Shown: positions 34,065-43,672 of the stretch, in pieces
Layout of the letters: each line of letters starts with the position of its first letter
Position numbering within the stretch: position 1 is the first letter of the stretch
Assembly: GCF_001485575.1 (NCBI RefSeq)
Contig: NZ_BCNB01000006.1
Location: forward strand, 2,232,001 to 2,296,000
Source: Haloarcula sp. CBA1127
GTDB lineage: Archaea; Halobacteriota; Halobacteria; Halobacteriales; Haloarculaceae
Reading direction: 5' to 3'
Length of the DNA: 64,000 nt
The notes under the pieces: generated by a model
Told to the model about the DNA's origin: nothing
What the model saw: the letters and a program-made list of their open reading frames with translations, nothing else
Databases searched by the model: none
Translations under genes and position numbers: made by a program

Positions 34065-35600
34065 CTACGTGGTTTTCGCTGCCGGCCGCTCGACGTCGGT
34101 TACGTCCAGCCGGACCCGTCCCGCCGATTCGTTGGAGAGGGCGATTTCCCACCCGTGGCCCTGTGCGATTTCCCGGATCACGGCGAGGTGGAGCCCGACC
34201 CCTTCGTCACTGGAGGCGTAGTAGAGTTCAAACGGCCCCTCGTTTCCCGTCTCCAACGGAGGGCCGTTGTGTTCGAGGGCGAACCCATCGGCCGTGTCCA
34301 TGACAGTTATCTTCCCGGTATCGCTCTGCTCCGTCGCGAGCCGGAAGAAATTCTTCGCGAGCTGACACAGCCGGGTGCTATCGGCCAATATCGTCTCGGT
34401 ACAGTCGATTTCGATGGTCGACCCATCGGTGTTGACCGTCGCCCAGGCGTCCGCCATCACGTCGCAGAGTGTGACTGGCTCGACGGTGTACTGTCGGCCG
34501 CCCTGTCGGGCGATCTGCATGAGGTCGTCGATAAGAAACGACATACGGGTGTGGCTGCGCTGGATGGCGTCGAACTCCTCGGCGTCGTGTTCAGGGGCTA
34601 GCAGTTCGACCCGTCCCATCGCTGCCTGAAGCGGGTTCCGGAGTTCGTGTGAGATGATCTGTGCAAGCTCTCGGAGCCGCTCTTTCTGTCGTTCCAGCTC
34701 CGTCGTCCGCTGCTGGAGCGCGTCTTTCGTCTGGCTCGCGTCGATAGCCAGCGCGATATTGTGGCCGACCTCCCGGAACGTGTCCTGTTCTTCCATGTCG
34801 AAGATATCGACACGGTCGGCGTACACTCCGAGGACACCGTACGACGCCCCATCGTACACCAGTGGAACAGCGAGCACGCGGACGCAGTCCGTCTCCAGTG
34901 CGTCTGTGCCGTTCGCGACCGTTGCTGGGTCGATGTCTGCAACGACCAGTCTGTCCTCCGAGTCAGCGCGACGCAACGGCTCCGGCACGGCGATGGAAAC
35001 GCGGTCTCGCTGTGAGCCCAGCGCTCGAACGACCGGCCTGTCGTGCTGACAGGTCACCGTACAGGCTTCGCTGTATCTGGACGTGCCCGCCAGCACTGCC
35101 GTGACGTCGTGTTCGATATCTATCCGTGACTGTGAGCGGACGAGCGCCTGATTGACCAGCCGGACGGCCTCGTTGAGCTGTTTTCGCTTGTTTGCCCGTT
35201 GACGGGCCGGGCTGGACGCGACGGCGGCGTCGACCTGTGCCAGAAGCCGCTGGTGGGCGTCAGCCACGGTGTTCGGAACGTATCCGAACACGTCGCGGCC
35301 GTATGCCTCACGAGCGATGTCTCCGTTCGTCACCTCAGCAAAAAGGATGACTGGAAGTTCGGGATGGCTTTCCCGCAGTCGTTCGATAAGCGTTAGCCCA
35401 CCGAGGTACTGTGTTCCGTCCGGGTTCCCCACTTCGCAGTTCGTGACGACACAATCCGTGTCGTACTCGCCGAGCGCACACTCCAGTTCACGAACACCAT
35501 CGAACTCGTGGACGGTGAGACCGCTGTCCCGAAGCATCGAAATCGCGGCCCTGTCCTGGCTCGGACTACGGACAAACAGGACGGTGGGCTGTGACTTCAT
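34065..35600 (-). CDS. Sensor kinase-like protein, degenerate (REC-GAF-HisKA-HATPase)
   Basis: The 511-residue protein has a receiver-like N-terminus (about 1-120), a GAF-like domain (about 160-290), a HisKA dimerisation helix with ISHELRNPLQ (His near 317), and an HATPase-like C-terminus. Two degenerations are visible. The receiver segment reads CVVTNCEV where family members have an Asp phosphoacceptor. In the HATPase part the N-box is FFRLATEQ rather than NAxxH and the G1 box is EHNGPPL rather than DDGPGI. This suggests a pseudo-kinase or an altered ATP site. Start ATG 35600 begins MKSQPTVLFV. It is divergent from the TrmB-domain gene. Confidence 0.75.
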   Translation of the reverse strand: MKSQPTVLFVRSPSQDRAAISMLRDSGLTVHEFDGVRELECALGEYDTDCVVTNCEVGNPDGTQYLGGLTLIERLRESHPELPVILFAEVTNGDIAREAYGRDVFGYVPNTVADAHQRLLAQVDAAVASSPARQRANKRKQLNEAVRLVNQALVRSQSRIDIEHDVTAVLAGTSRYSEACTVTCQHDRPVVRALGSQRDRVSIAVPEPLRRADSEDRLVVADIDPATVANGTDALETDCVRVLAVPLVYDGASYGVLGVYADRVDIFDMEEQDTFREVGHNIALAIDASQTKDALQQRTTELERQKERLRELAQIISHELRNPLQAAMGRVELLAPEHDAEEFDAIQRSHTRMSFLIDDLMQIARQGGRQYTVEPVTLCDVMADAWATVNTDGSTIEIDCTETILADSTRLCQLAKNFFRLATEQSDTGKITVMDTADGFALEHNGPPLETGNEGPFELYYASSDEGVGLHLAVIREIAQGHGWEIALSNESAGRVRLDVTDVERPAAKTT

Positions 35601-35703
35601 CACCCTTCCGAGGAGACACACACATAAAGAAGTTACACCACGACCATCCCTCTTACTGACACTTCGCCCGTCTCAGCGACGGTATCGCCCAATTCAGGGG
35701 ACG

Positions 35704-35711
35704 ATTTATAC
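35704..35711 (+). promoter_or_regulatory. TATA box for the TrmB-domain gene
   Basis: ATTTATAC at 35704-35711 is centred about 25-27 bases before the ATG pair at 35732/35735. It supports a leaderless start at 35732 rather than the in-frame GTG at 35714. Confidence 0.45.
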
Positions 35712-35731
35712 TCGTGGCAGCGAATCCTCTG

Positions 35732-36484
35732 ATGATGGCACAACCGGGGCTGGAGATTCATCAGACTCAGGCGGCAGTCCTCGATGCGATACAATCACTT
35801 ACCGACAGTGCCGAGGAGAGTCTCACGGTTGCGGTACCGATATCCGCCCTCTCGGAGCTTGTGCCGCAACTCAGCGCCGCTATCGAGCGGGATGTGCTGG
35901 TGTTGTTACTGGTCCATGGCGATGAGACAGGACCGACGCCCGCATACGAGGATATCGCAACAGCGGTCAGGACAATCGAGAGCGACATCACCCCATTGCT
36001 CGTTACCGCCGACACCCAGCGTGGACTCACTGGGCATTCCGGACTGCTGACTGACTCGATAGCAGAATATCAGGCAACCGAATTCGATAACAAGAACCTC
36101 GCGCACGACCAGTTCACGATGTTTCTCGGGAGCCACTGGCTGATGGGGACGGAACGCTACGTCGCCGACGTGTGTGAGTTCCCGCGGACGTTCTCCGCGT
36201 TTCAGTTCGCGGTGCTCATGTCGGCGCTGGCGCTGCGCGCGGGGACGCAGATTACTGCTCGCGCCCGGGTACTCTCGACGGCTGACCGAACTGAGACAAC
36301 GATATCGGGGCCGGTCATAAACGCCCGGCAGAGTCTCGTCTATCCCGCATCGAGCACGAACCCGGCCGAACGGTCACTCACCATCGAGACCGAGGACGGA
36401 CCAGTCACTGTCGGCGGGTCCGGTGCCACGAAGGAAGCCTACGAGTGTCGTGAAATCACGCTTGACAGGGCTGACAATCAATAA
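35732..36484 (+). CDS. TrmB-like sugar-binding domain protein lacking HTH
   Basis: The 250-residue protein matches the C-terminal ligand-binding domain of TrmB regulators: EIHQTQAAVLDAIQSL near the start, FPRTFSAFQFAVLMSAL in the middle, then GPVINARQSLVYPASSTNPA and VTVGGSGATKEAYECREITL. TrmB proteins normally have an N-terminal winged helix of about 80 residues for DNA binding; here the reading frame starts directly with the sensor part. It may be a stand-alone sugar sensor or a regulator that works through a partner. It is divergent from the degenerate kinase with a 131-base gap. Confidence 0.78.
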   Translation: MMAQPGLEIHQTQAAVLDAIQSLTDSAEESLTVAVPISALSELVPQLSAAIERDVLVLLLVHGDETGPTPAYEDIATAVRTIESDITPLLVTADTQRGLTGHSGLLTDSIAEYQATEFDNKNLAHDQFTMFLGSHWLMGTERYVADVCEFPRTFSAFQFAVLMSALALRAGTQITARARVLSTADRTETTISGPVINARQSLVYPASSTNPAERSLTIETEDGPVTVGGSGATKEAYECREITLDRADNQ

Positions 36485-36540
36485 CGCAGCAGGAAACGTG
36501 CCTACAGTGCGGAAAATCAGCGGTGGTGTGCCGACCGTCG

Positions 36541-38814
36541 CTACTGGAAGGTGCGACTGGCCGTGCTTTCGTCGGTGACGCCAGGTTCAGCCCGGTCGAA
36601 GCGCTGTTCGATCTCGTCGTAGCGCTCGCGAGTTTCCTCGGTGACGCTGGGACCGACTTCGGAGAGCGCGTCCTCGAAGTGGTCCATCGTCACGCGGACG
36701 TTGCTGACACTGTCACCGATCTCCTCGGGGTCCACACTGTTGATGAACTCCCGGGTCGCGGCCATCGACGCCTCGCGGGCGACCGCTTCGATGTCCGCGC
36801 CGACGTAGCCGTCAGTGCGACTGGCCAGGTCGTCGAGGTCGACGCCGTCGGCCAGCGGCTTGTCGCGGGTGTGGACCTGGAAGATAGCGCGCCGGGCTTC
36901 CTCGTCCGGGACGGGCACATGGACGTGCCTGTCGAGCCGGCCGGGGCGCAGGAGCGCGTCGTCGATGAGGTCCGGCCGATTCGTGGTCGCGACGACCACG
37001 ACGTTCTCCATGTCCTCGATGCCGTCCAGTTCCGTCAGGAGCTGGGAGACGACGCGTTCGCCGACGCCGGAGTCGGTCGTGCCGCCGCCACGTTCGCCGG
37101 CGATGGAGTCGATCTCGTCGAAGAACACCACAGTCGGGGCGTTCTCGCGGGCCTTGCTGAACACTTCGCGGACGCCCTTCTCGGACTCACCGACGAACTT
37201 GTTCAGGAGTTCCGGCCCCTTCACGGAGATGAAGTTGGACTGGGCCTCGTTGGCGACGGCCTTCGCCAGCAGCGTCTTCCCGGTGCCGGGCGGACCGTAC
37301 ATCAGCACACCCTTTGCGGCTTCGAGGTCCATCGACTCGAACACGTCCTCGTACTCAAGGGGCCACTGGATGGTCTCCCGGAGCCGTTCCTTGGTGTCTT
37401 CGAGTCCACCGACGGAGTCCCAGGTGACGTCCGGGACTTCGACGAAGACCTCCCGGAGCGCGGAGGGTTCGATGCCCTTCATCGCCTCGCGGAAGTCCGT
37501 GTCGCTGATCTCCAGGCGTTCCAGCACCTCGGCGTCGATCTCGTCGGATTCGAGGTCGAGTTCGGGGCGGATGCGCCGAAGGGCGTTCATCGCGCTCTCT
37601 TTCGTGAGGGTCGCGAGGTCAGCGCCGACGAAGCCGTGGGTGTTCTCGGCGTAGTTCTCGATGTTGATCTCCTCGGAGAGGGGCATCCCGCGGGTGTGGA
37701 CCTGCAGGATCTCTTTGCGGCCCTTCTTGTCCGGGACGCCGATCTCGATCTCGCGGTCGAAGCGACCGCCACGGCGCAAGGCGGGGTCGATATCGTCGAC
37801 GCGGTTGGTCGCGCCGATGACGATGACCTGTCCGCGCTCTTCGAGACCGTCCATCAGGCTCAGTAGCTGGGCGACGACGCGGCGTTCCACGTCGCCCTGG
37901 GTCTCGCCGCGCTTGGGGGCGATGGAGTCGATCTCGTCGATGAAGACGATGGCGGGGGCGTTCTCTTCGGCCTCTTCGAAGACCTCGCGGAGTTGCTCCT
38001 CGCTCTCACCGTAGTACTTCGACATGATCTCCGGGCCGGAGATGGTGGTGAAGTACGCGTCGATTTCGTTGGCGACGGCCTTGGCCATCAGCGTCTTCCC
38101 GGTGCCGGGCGGGCCGTGCAGGAGAACGCCCTTCGGCGGCTCGATACCGAGCTGCTGGAACAGTTCGGGGTGGCGCATCGGCAGCTCGATCATCTCGCGG
38201 ACCTGTTCAAGCTCGCGGTCGAGGCCGCCGATGTCCTCGTATGTCACGTCGGGCGTGTCGCTCGCTTCAGGTGCGCCCTCGCCGCTGTGGACCTGTTCGG
38301 CGGGCATCTCGCTGACCTGTATCTCCGTGGAGTCGGTCACGACGACTGTGCCGGAGGGCTCGGTTTCGGCGATCTTCAGCGGGATCTTCTGGCCGGACAT
38401 CGAGGAGAGCGGTCCGAGGCCGAAGCTCACCGGAACGGTCTGGCCCTGTGTGACGGCCTGACCGCTGAGGTTGTTGCGAATCATCGGGCCGACGTTGCCC
38501 CGAACCCGGAGGTTCTGGGGCAGCGCGACGGTGACCGAGGTCGCGGGGTTGACGTCGGCCTTTTCGATATTGACGGGGTCGTCGATACCAACGTTCGCCT
38601 CCTGGCGAAGCTGCCCGTCAATGCGGACGATACCGTTCCCCTCGTCCTCGGGGTAGCCGGGCCAGACCCGGGCGACCGCGCGGCTGTCCTGTTTCCCTTC
38701 GAGAACGATGTAGTCGCCGTTCTCGAGTTCGAGTTCATCCATCGCGGCGCGGTCGATAGCCGCGAGGCCACGGCCGGCGTCTTTCTGTTTGAGTGGTTTA
38801 ACAGTGAGTCTCAT
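36541..38814 (-). CDS. cdc48: Cdc48/VAT AAA+ ATPase
   Basis: The 757-residue protein has the full Cdc48 layout: double-psi N-domain ([20 protein letters not shown], 1-170), D1 with Walker A GPPGTGKT (234-241) and IDEIDSIAP, and D2 with Walker A near 506 and [14 protein letters not shown]. The C-terminus is acidic and ends with the tail TASRTFQ. Arg fingers ([32 protein letters not shown]) are intact. Cdc48 hexamers extract and unfold proteins. Its ATG overlaps the Hsp20-like stop by one base (TGATG), so the two genes are coupled. Confidence 0.95.
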   Translation of the reverse strand: MRLTVKPLKQKDAGRGLAAIDRAAMDELELENGDYIVLEGKQDSRAVARVWPGYPEDEGNGIVRIDGQLRQEANVGIDDPVNIEKADVNPATSVTVALPQNLRVRGNVGPMIRNNLSGQAVTQGQTVPVSFGLGPLSSMSGQKIPLKIAETEPSGTVVVTDSTEIQVSEMPAEQVHSGEGAPEASDTPDVTYEDIGGLDRELEQVREMIELPMRHPELFQQLGIEPPKGVLLHGPPGTGKTLMAKAVANEIDAYFTTISGPEIMSKYYGESEEQLREVFEEAEENAPAIVFIDEIDSIAPKRGETQGDVERRVVAQLLSLMDGLEERGQVIVIGATNRVDDIDPALRRGGRFDREIEIGVPDKKGRKEILQVHTRGMPLSEEINIENYAENTHGFVGADLATLTKESAMNALRRIRPELDLESDEIDAEVLERLEISDTDFREAMKGIEPSALREVFVEVPDVTWDSVGGLEDTKERLRETIQWPLEYEDVFESMDLEAAKGVLMYGPPGTGKTLLAKAVANEAQSNFISVKGPELLNKFVGESEKGVREVFSKARENAPTVVFFDEIDSIAGERGGGTTDSGVGERVVSQLLTELDGIEDMENVVVVATTNRPDLIDDALLRPGRLDRHVHVPVPDEEARRAIFQVHTRDKPLADGVDLDDLASRTDGYVGADIEAVAREASMAATREFINSVDPEEIGDSVSNVRVTMDHFEDALSEVGPSVTEETRERYDEIEQRFDRAEPGVTDESTASRTFQ

Positions 38815-39059
38815 CAGTAATCTCCCTCGCTCTCTGACAGTTCGATAGTGAGAACCCCGTGGTTGATAAACGCTCGTGCGTCGCCAGCGGGGATTTCTTG
38901 TTCGTACTGGTGGCCGTCAGCGACGACGATGACGGTCCCGTCGACCACATCGACACTCGCATCGGCGGCAGGTCCCACGTCCGCCGCGAACACGACGCTG
39001 TCGTCGTACTCGAATCGGCGGAGGGGCGTCTCGTCGAACAACTGCTGTTCTGAAGTCAT
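38814..39059 (-). CDS. Hsp20/alpha-crystallin-like small protein (DUF7127)
   Basis: The 81-residue protein starts [20 protein letters not shown] and has an Hsp20-type pattern: a strand [25 protein letters not shown] (the ELP-type segment), then the ending [13 protein letters not shown], which resembles the alpha-crystallin GVL motif. It is shorter than classical Hsp20. Its stop overlaps the cdc48 start by one base, so it is probably co-expressed and may act as an adaptor or co-chaperone for that ATPase (inference). A TATA-like stretch lies in the AT-rich 39066-39090. Confidence 0.7.
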   Translation of the reverse strand: MTSEQQLFDETPLRRFEYDDSVVFAADVGPAADASVDVVDGTVIVVADGHQYEQEIPAGDARAFINHGVLTIELSESEGDY

Positions 39060-39206
39060 GCTAACCAAAAGTAAGTGCTATAAGTATATAAACTCATCGC
39101 CGAAATACGCCGTACGGCAGAAAAATAAGTAGAGTTGCTTGAATGCGGTTCACACTCTCTTTGAGCGCGCCAACGTTTTATCCACACCGCTTCCGAACGG
39201 TGTCGC

Positions 39207-39983
39207 ATGGAACAGGTCAGTCACGACGGGCGAGTCACGGCGTACAGACAGACACAGTCTACTGCGACGGGACCGACGGCGCTGTATGTCCACGGCAGCG
39301 GGGCGACACACCGCGTGTGGGGCCGCCAGTACGCGCCGTCCGGTCCGACCCATCCTGCCGTCGCACTGGACCTGTCAGGTCACGGTGACTCCGAGGATAT
39401 CGACACCAACGCCGGGACCACGACACTCGACGCCTACGCGGACGATGTGGTCGCTGTGGGGCGGGAGACAGACGCGGAGGTGCTGATCGGGAATTCGCTG
39501 GGCGGGGCCGTCGCCCAGTGGGTCGCACTGGAGCGGGACTGGACGCCCGCGGCGATAGTGTTGCTGGGGACCGGCCCCGAACTCCCGGTGTTCGAAGGGC
39601 TGCAGGAATGGCTCGCAGACGACTGGGACCGTGCTGTCGAGTTCTTACACGAACGGGACCGCCTGTTCCACGATACGGACCACGAGGCCCTCGCCCGCTC
39701 CCGAGAACAGATGGCGGCGGTCGGGCAGGCCGTGACCCGCCGCGATTTCATGACCTGTCACGGGTTCGATGTGCGCGACAGACTCGATGAGATCGACGTG
39801 CCCGTGCTGGCTATCTGTGGCGAGCACGACAAACTGACTCCGCGTGCGTATCACGAGACACTGGCCAACGAAATCCCCCACGGAGAGGTGTCGTTTGTCC
39901 CCGATGCCGCCCACTTAGCGATGGTCGAACAGGCTAAGGTGTTCAATGACAGTATGGCGTCGTTTATTCAGGATGCGGTCTGA
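39207..39983 (+). CDS. Alpha/beta hydrolase
   Basis: The 258-residue protein has the alpha/beta-hydrolase fold: oxyanion region LYVHGSGATHRVWG, nucleophile elbow IGNSLGGAVAQW (Ser near 96), acid ICGEHDKLTP and His in VPDAAHLAMVEQ. The layout HG..G near residue 30, then GNSLGG, is typical of esterases or epoxide hydrolase-like enzymes. The substrate cannot be read. It is monocistronic with a 147-base AT-rich upstream region. Confidence 0.88.
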   Translation: MEQVSHDGRVTAYRQTQSTATGPTALYVHGSGATHRVWGRQYAPSGPTHPAVALDLSGHGDSEDIDTNAGTTTLDAYADDVVAVGRETDAEVLIGNSLGGAVAQWVALERDWTPAAIVLLGTGPELPVFEGLQEWLADDWDRAVEFLHERDRLFHDTDHEALARSREQMAAVGQAVTRRDFMTCHGFDVRDRLDEIDVPVLAICGEHDKLTPRAYHETLANEIPHGEVSFVPDAAHLAMVEQAKVFNDSMASFIQDAV

Positions 39984-40172
39984 ACGATTCGGCGTCTCCT
40001 GAATCGGCGCTGTTGAGATTCACACCTGCTGACAGCGTACAGGAGCCGGAAGGGCAATCCATTGGCTGTCTACTGTCTGTGACTTCTTCTGAAGTGGGCG
40101 CAATGGGTTTGCCACCCGATTGTCCCTCGAATATTTCAGGGTACCAATGTCAGGTGCCGGCAATAGCAGGCA

Positions 40173-41906
40173 TCACGGCTGCGGTTGTGCTGCTGAAGCA
40201 GGCGGCAGGCGAATCGTGATGACTGAGCCCCGTGGCGTATTCTCGCTGAACGTGATTGTGCCGCCGGAGTTGGTGACTGTCCAGTAGGCGATCCAGAGAC
40301 CCAGTCCACTGCTGTGCTTGAGTGCTGTCTCTGTCCCCGTTTCGATCACCTCCTGTTCCCGGTCAGGGAGCCCAGGACCGTTGTCGGCAATTTCGACTAT
40401 GACGTCCCCGTGTCCATCAGTGTCCCTCCTAACCGTCACCGCTACCTCCGGGACCGCCTGATCATTGTGTTCGGCCGCGTTTTCCAGAACGTTTCGCAGC
40501 GCGGAGTCAACCAAATCAATAGCGGACACCGCCGCCGTTTCGGGTCGCTCGACGTGAAATTCCGCGTCTGGATACGTTTGTTCGAGGTCAGCAACTACGT
40601 CTGCAATGACAGCACTGATATCAACAGTCGTCGTTTCGGCTGTCCCGTTCCCGACAAACCGTTCAAGATCTCGAGCCTTCTCGCTTAATGTAATAATGTC
40701 CTCGCCTTTCCGTTTGATTCGCTTCACTTGTGGCTGGTCTCCTTGTGACATGAGAAGGTTCTCAGCGGTCCCCAGAATAACCTGCATATCGTTACGGATG
40801 TCGTGACGAAGGACACGGTTGACGACCTCCAGTCGCTGGCGCTGGCGATCAATGCGCTGTTCGCGCTCTTTGCGCTCGGTTACGTCAGTGAGTGTGAGTA
40901 GCTGTCCGGTGACTGTACCGTAGCCACGGTATAGCGGTGTCAGCCGGACTTCGTATGCTCGGTCGTCCCCATCTACAGAAATGGTAAGTTCGGCTCGGTC
41001 CGGGGGGTCATCGGTTGGTGCGTCACGGAGAGCTGCCAGACTGGGGAGCAAATCCTTGAGAGGTCGGCCAATACATTCCGGGCGTGAGGCGCCCATAATA
41101 TATTTTGCCTGTGGATTGAGATCAACTATGATACCCTGTTCGTCGACAACGATGACGGCCTCCGCCATTGAGGCGACGATCTCATCTCGGGCAATCTCTC
41201 GGGCTGCAGGAATGACTTGCAGCAATTGCTGGCGAAAAATAGCACCCCCCAGAAGGACCCCACTGAATACGAATCCTATCTTGGTCAGGTCAAACACGCT
41301 CGAAACGCCAGTCAGATAGAGAATGTTCCCCGTCCACGGGAGGAGTGCTGCTAAGCTGAGTCCGATGGCCTGGCTACGGTAGACACGTCCTGAGAACAGC
41401 GCCAACTTCAACATGAGACCGGTCCCGACAGCCACCACGGCATACGCGTAGGCGGTCCAGACCCAGAACGCGGGCCCTCTATCTGTCGCCAGAACGACAA
41501 GTGATCCCTGAAACGTCAGCTCCATCGAGGACCAGAACAGCCCGTGGTATTGGTTCGTCCATGCGAGCAGAACCATCAGGGCAGGCCCAAGGAGTATGCC
41601 TCCCAATTCCTTGCGAGTCGGAAGGCGGGTTTGGCCCGTGTACTGGATGGCAAACAGGAGCCACACGACAGGAACGACGCCAATTGCCGGATACATGAGC
41701 TTGAGTGCAAGGCGCTTGGTTGCAAGGTCAGTCGACCCGAGTTCAATCAAAGAGATTACTGACCACCATGCGATTGCAAGCATCAAAAAAGCGAGCGAGC
41801 GAGAACCCGTGCACTCGCGGTAATGCACGCCAACGCCAGCGATGAGAAGCGAAACCACAGCGGATAGAAGCGGGATATATAGGTACCAAGAGAACTGGAA
41901 GTCCAT
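40173..41906 (-). CDS. 7TM-PAS histidine kinase
   Basis: The 577-residue protein has about seven hydrophobic spans (N-terminal 7TM sensory region, 1-230), a PAS domain (about 245-360, SMAEAVIVVDEQGIIVDLNP), a HisKA-type helix with LRHDIRNDMQ (His368), and a complete HATPase (LRNVLENAAEHND; IADNGPGLPD; SSGLGLWIAYW). Unlike the kinase at 34065 it keeps all catalytic residues. It is a classical haloarchaeal membrane sensor kinase; the signal is unknown. No response regulator is adjacent. Confidence 0.9.
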   Translation of the reverse strand: MDFQFSWYLYIPLLSAVVSLLIAGVGVHYRECTGSRSLAFLMLAIAWWSVISLIELGSTDLATKRLALKLMYPAIGVVPVVWLLFAIQYTGQTRLPTRKELGGILLGPALMVLLAWTNQYHGLFWSSMELTFQGSLVVLATDRGPAFWVWTAYAYAVVAVGTGLMLKLALFSGRVYRSQAIGLSLAALLPWTGNILYLTGVSSVFDLTKIGFVFSGVLLGGAIFRQQLLQVIPAAREIARDEIVASMAEAVIVVDEQGIIVDLNPQAKYIMGASRPECIGRPLKDLLPSLAALRDAPTDDPPDRAELTISVDGDDRAYEVRLTPLYRGYGTVTGQLLTLTDVTERKEREQRIDRQRQRLEVVNRVLRHDIRNDMQVILGTAENLLMSQGDQPQVKRIKRKGEDIITLSEKARDLERFVGNGTAETTTVDISAVIADVVADLEQTYPDAEFHVERPETAAVSAIDLVDSALRNVLENAAEHNDQAVPEVAVTVRRDTDGHGDVIVEIADNGPGLPDREQEVIETGTETALKHSSGLGLWIAYWTVTNSGGTITFSENTPRGSVITIRLPPASAAQPQP

Positions 41907-42029
41907 TCCTACTGTGAGCTCCGTACTCCACGTGTATGCGGTTAACAGACTTTAAACCACCAGACATAGTGCGCAAGATGGTGGTGTGGCGAGTATAACG
42001 GAAAACGAACGGCTTCTGTTGCAGGTAGC

Positions 42030-42716
42030 TCAGTCTCCGAGATAGAACCACGGGCTGAGCGCGAAAAACAACAAAGCGATGGCAAGCATCACTCGCGGTC
42101 CAGCACGGAATAACGCCGTTGGCGCGACGACGGCGACCGCTTGCACAACACCCATGGGAATGGCGTGTTTCGGCCCCGGCTTGGGGTAGTCGAAGGGTGC
42201 GATCATCGCCAGCGAGAGGGCGAGCGCGCCGACACTCAAGACGAGCGGATTCGTGATGCCGCTCAGATACGCCGTTGCGATGATGATACTCCCGAGCGTG
42301 TTCGGCATTCCCGGCCGCTCGTCAGGTGCATCGAAATACGTCGAGTAGAACGCCGTCCTGACGATGGAGCACACGACGTACGCAGAGGCGAGCAACGCGA
42401 GGCCGACGAACACGGCCGGATGGGCGGATTCGATACCGCCGTACGCGTCTGTCAACAGCACGTAAAGGAAGAGGCTCGGTGTTGCACCGAACGAAACCAC
42501 ATCAGTCACAGAATCAAGCAGCGGGCCGACCGCTGAGCTATCGCCGTTCCGGGCGACGATTCCGTCGATTGCGTCAGCGATAACCGCCAGCAGAATGAGC
42601 CGAGCGGCCAAATGCGGGTCAGTGAAGGCGATGGCTCCGGCGACGAACCCGACGACGGCGTTGAACAAGGTCACCGTGTCGGCGACACTGAGTCGTCGGC
42701 GTACCTCGAAGCCCAT
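42030..42716 (-). CDS. pssA: Archaetidylserine synthase (CDP-alcohol phosphatidyltransferase)
   Basis: The 228-residue membrane protein has the CDP-alcohol phosphatidyltransferase motif DAIDGIVARNGDSSAVGPLL followed by DSVTD (Asp residues for metal binding) near residue 55. It begins MGFEVRRRLSVADTVTLFN. With about six spans it fits the archaeal PssA-type branch that makes archaetidylserine from CDP-archaeol and serine, often tied to lipid modification of sorted surface proteins. ATG 42716 is used because the conserved sequence begins there. No archaeosortase gene is in this window. Confidence 0.85.
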   Translation of the reverse strand: MGFEVRRRLSVADTVTLFNAVVGFVAGAIAFTDPHLAARLILLAVIADAIDGIVARNGDSSAVGPLLDSVTDVVSFGATPSLFLYVLLTDAYGGIESAHPAVFVGLALLASAYVVCSIVRTAFYSTYFDAPDERPGMPNTLGSIIIATAYLSGITNPLVLSVGALALSLAMIAPFDYPKPGPKHAIPMGVVQAVAVVAPTALFRAGPRVMLAIALLFFALSPWFYLGD

Positions 42717-42788
42717 GGTTCCCCGGTTGGCCACGGCGTATATGAAGGACTCGAAAACGAACGCCATACAGCGCCGACTGGCACCCCG

Positions 42789-43481
42789 TCACTCCTCCGG
42801 GAGGTCGTGGCCGATGACGAGGCGAGCGCTGGTAGCGAGCGTCCCAACGACGAGAACGACCAGTTCCCAGCCGCTCCGGGCGATGGGGAACACGCGGTCG
42901 ACGTTTTCTGGCTCCGACTGTCCCGGATTGGGATCGACGCCCGTACTCATCTGTACCTCGCTGGAGTTGCCCATCGACTGCGTGGTCGAGCCACCGCTCC
43001 CGCCCGTACCGGTGCTACCGGCTGTCTGAGCGCGCGGCTCGGGTAGCTCGACAAACGTCTGGACGATACCGCGCTGGCTCGACAGCTCTAGGTGGCCACT
43101 GAGCTGATAGAACTGGTCGTACAGCGGCCAGAAGAGGTTCGCGCCGCCCGTAATCAGGTCCAAAAGGACGTGACCCACCGCGTACACCACGACACAGAAC
43201 CAGCTGACACGAACACCGTAGGCCCCCCAGCGGCCCTCGATATACGATTCGTCGCGCACGTACAGGTCCATCGCGATAAGGAGTGCCAGTACCGCCGGGA
43301 TGACGAGGTTCGTCGTCGCAGCCCGATGGCCGGCCTGCCAGTAGAGCCCGATGAACGCGTCTATGTCGGGGAATGTGACGACGAGTATCGACAGGAGGAG
43401 CGACCGCTTATCAAATGCAGCACCCAGCAGCGTTGCAGCGAGTAACCCAACGAAGGCGTAGTGAACCACCAGCGAAGGCAT
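42789..43481 (-). CDS. Metal-dependent hydrolase-like membrane protein (YdjM/DUF457 type)
   Basis: The 230-residue protein has about five spans, an N-terminal PSLVVHYAFVGLLAATLLGA, then FPDIDAFIGLYW and YAVGHVLLDLI, which match the His/Asp metal-site pattern of YdjM/DUF457 proteins. A Gly/Thr/Ser-rich low-complexity segment around 150-185 (SSEVQMSTGVDPNPG) splits the fold before the last span. It is upstream of pssA on the same strand with a 72-base gap. Function is unknown. Confidence 0.68.
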   Translation of the reverse strand: MPSLVVHYAFVGLLAATLLGAAFDKRSLLLSILVVTFPDIDAFIGLYWQAGHRAATTNLVIPAVLALLIAMDLYVRDESYIEGRWGAYGVRVSWFCVVVYAVGHVLLDLITGGANLFWPLYDQFYQLSGHLELSSQRGIVQTFVELPEPRAQTAGSTGTGGSGGSTTQSMGNSSEVQMSTGVDPNPGQSEPENVDRVFPIARSGWELVVLVVGTLATSARLVIGHDLPEE

Positions 43482-43543
43482 ATAGATATCAATACTACCA
43501 CAGAAATGAGCGTTGTGGTGGGCTCTATCAGAATTAGAAACTA

Positions 43544-43588
43544 CCCCACTTGATTAATATACCCATAGTAAATACGTTGTTAGTGGGG
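43544..43588. repeat. Inverted repeat CCCCACT / AGTGGGG
   Basis: CCCCACT at 43544-43550 is mirrored by AGTGGGG at 43582-43588, with a 31-base AT-rich spacer. It lies between the YdjM-type start and the 98-residue gene's stop, on the upstream side of YdjM. It may be a regulatory hairpin or operator. Confidence 0.4.
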
Positions 43589-43672
43589 AATCGGTGGGGT
43601 GAAACGGCACCCATTATCACTTCTGTCGACGGACGCGACACGCCGAGTCAAAACAGCGAAAACGAGAACTGC

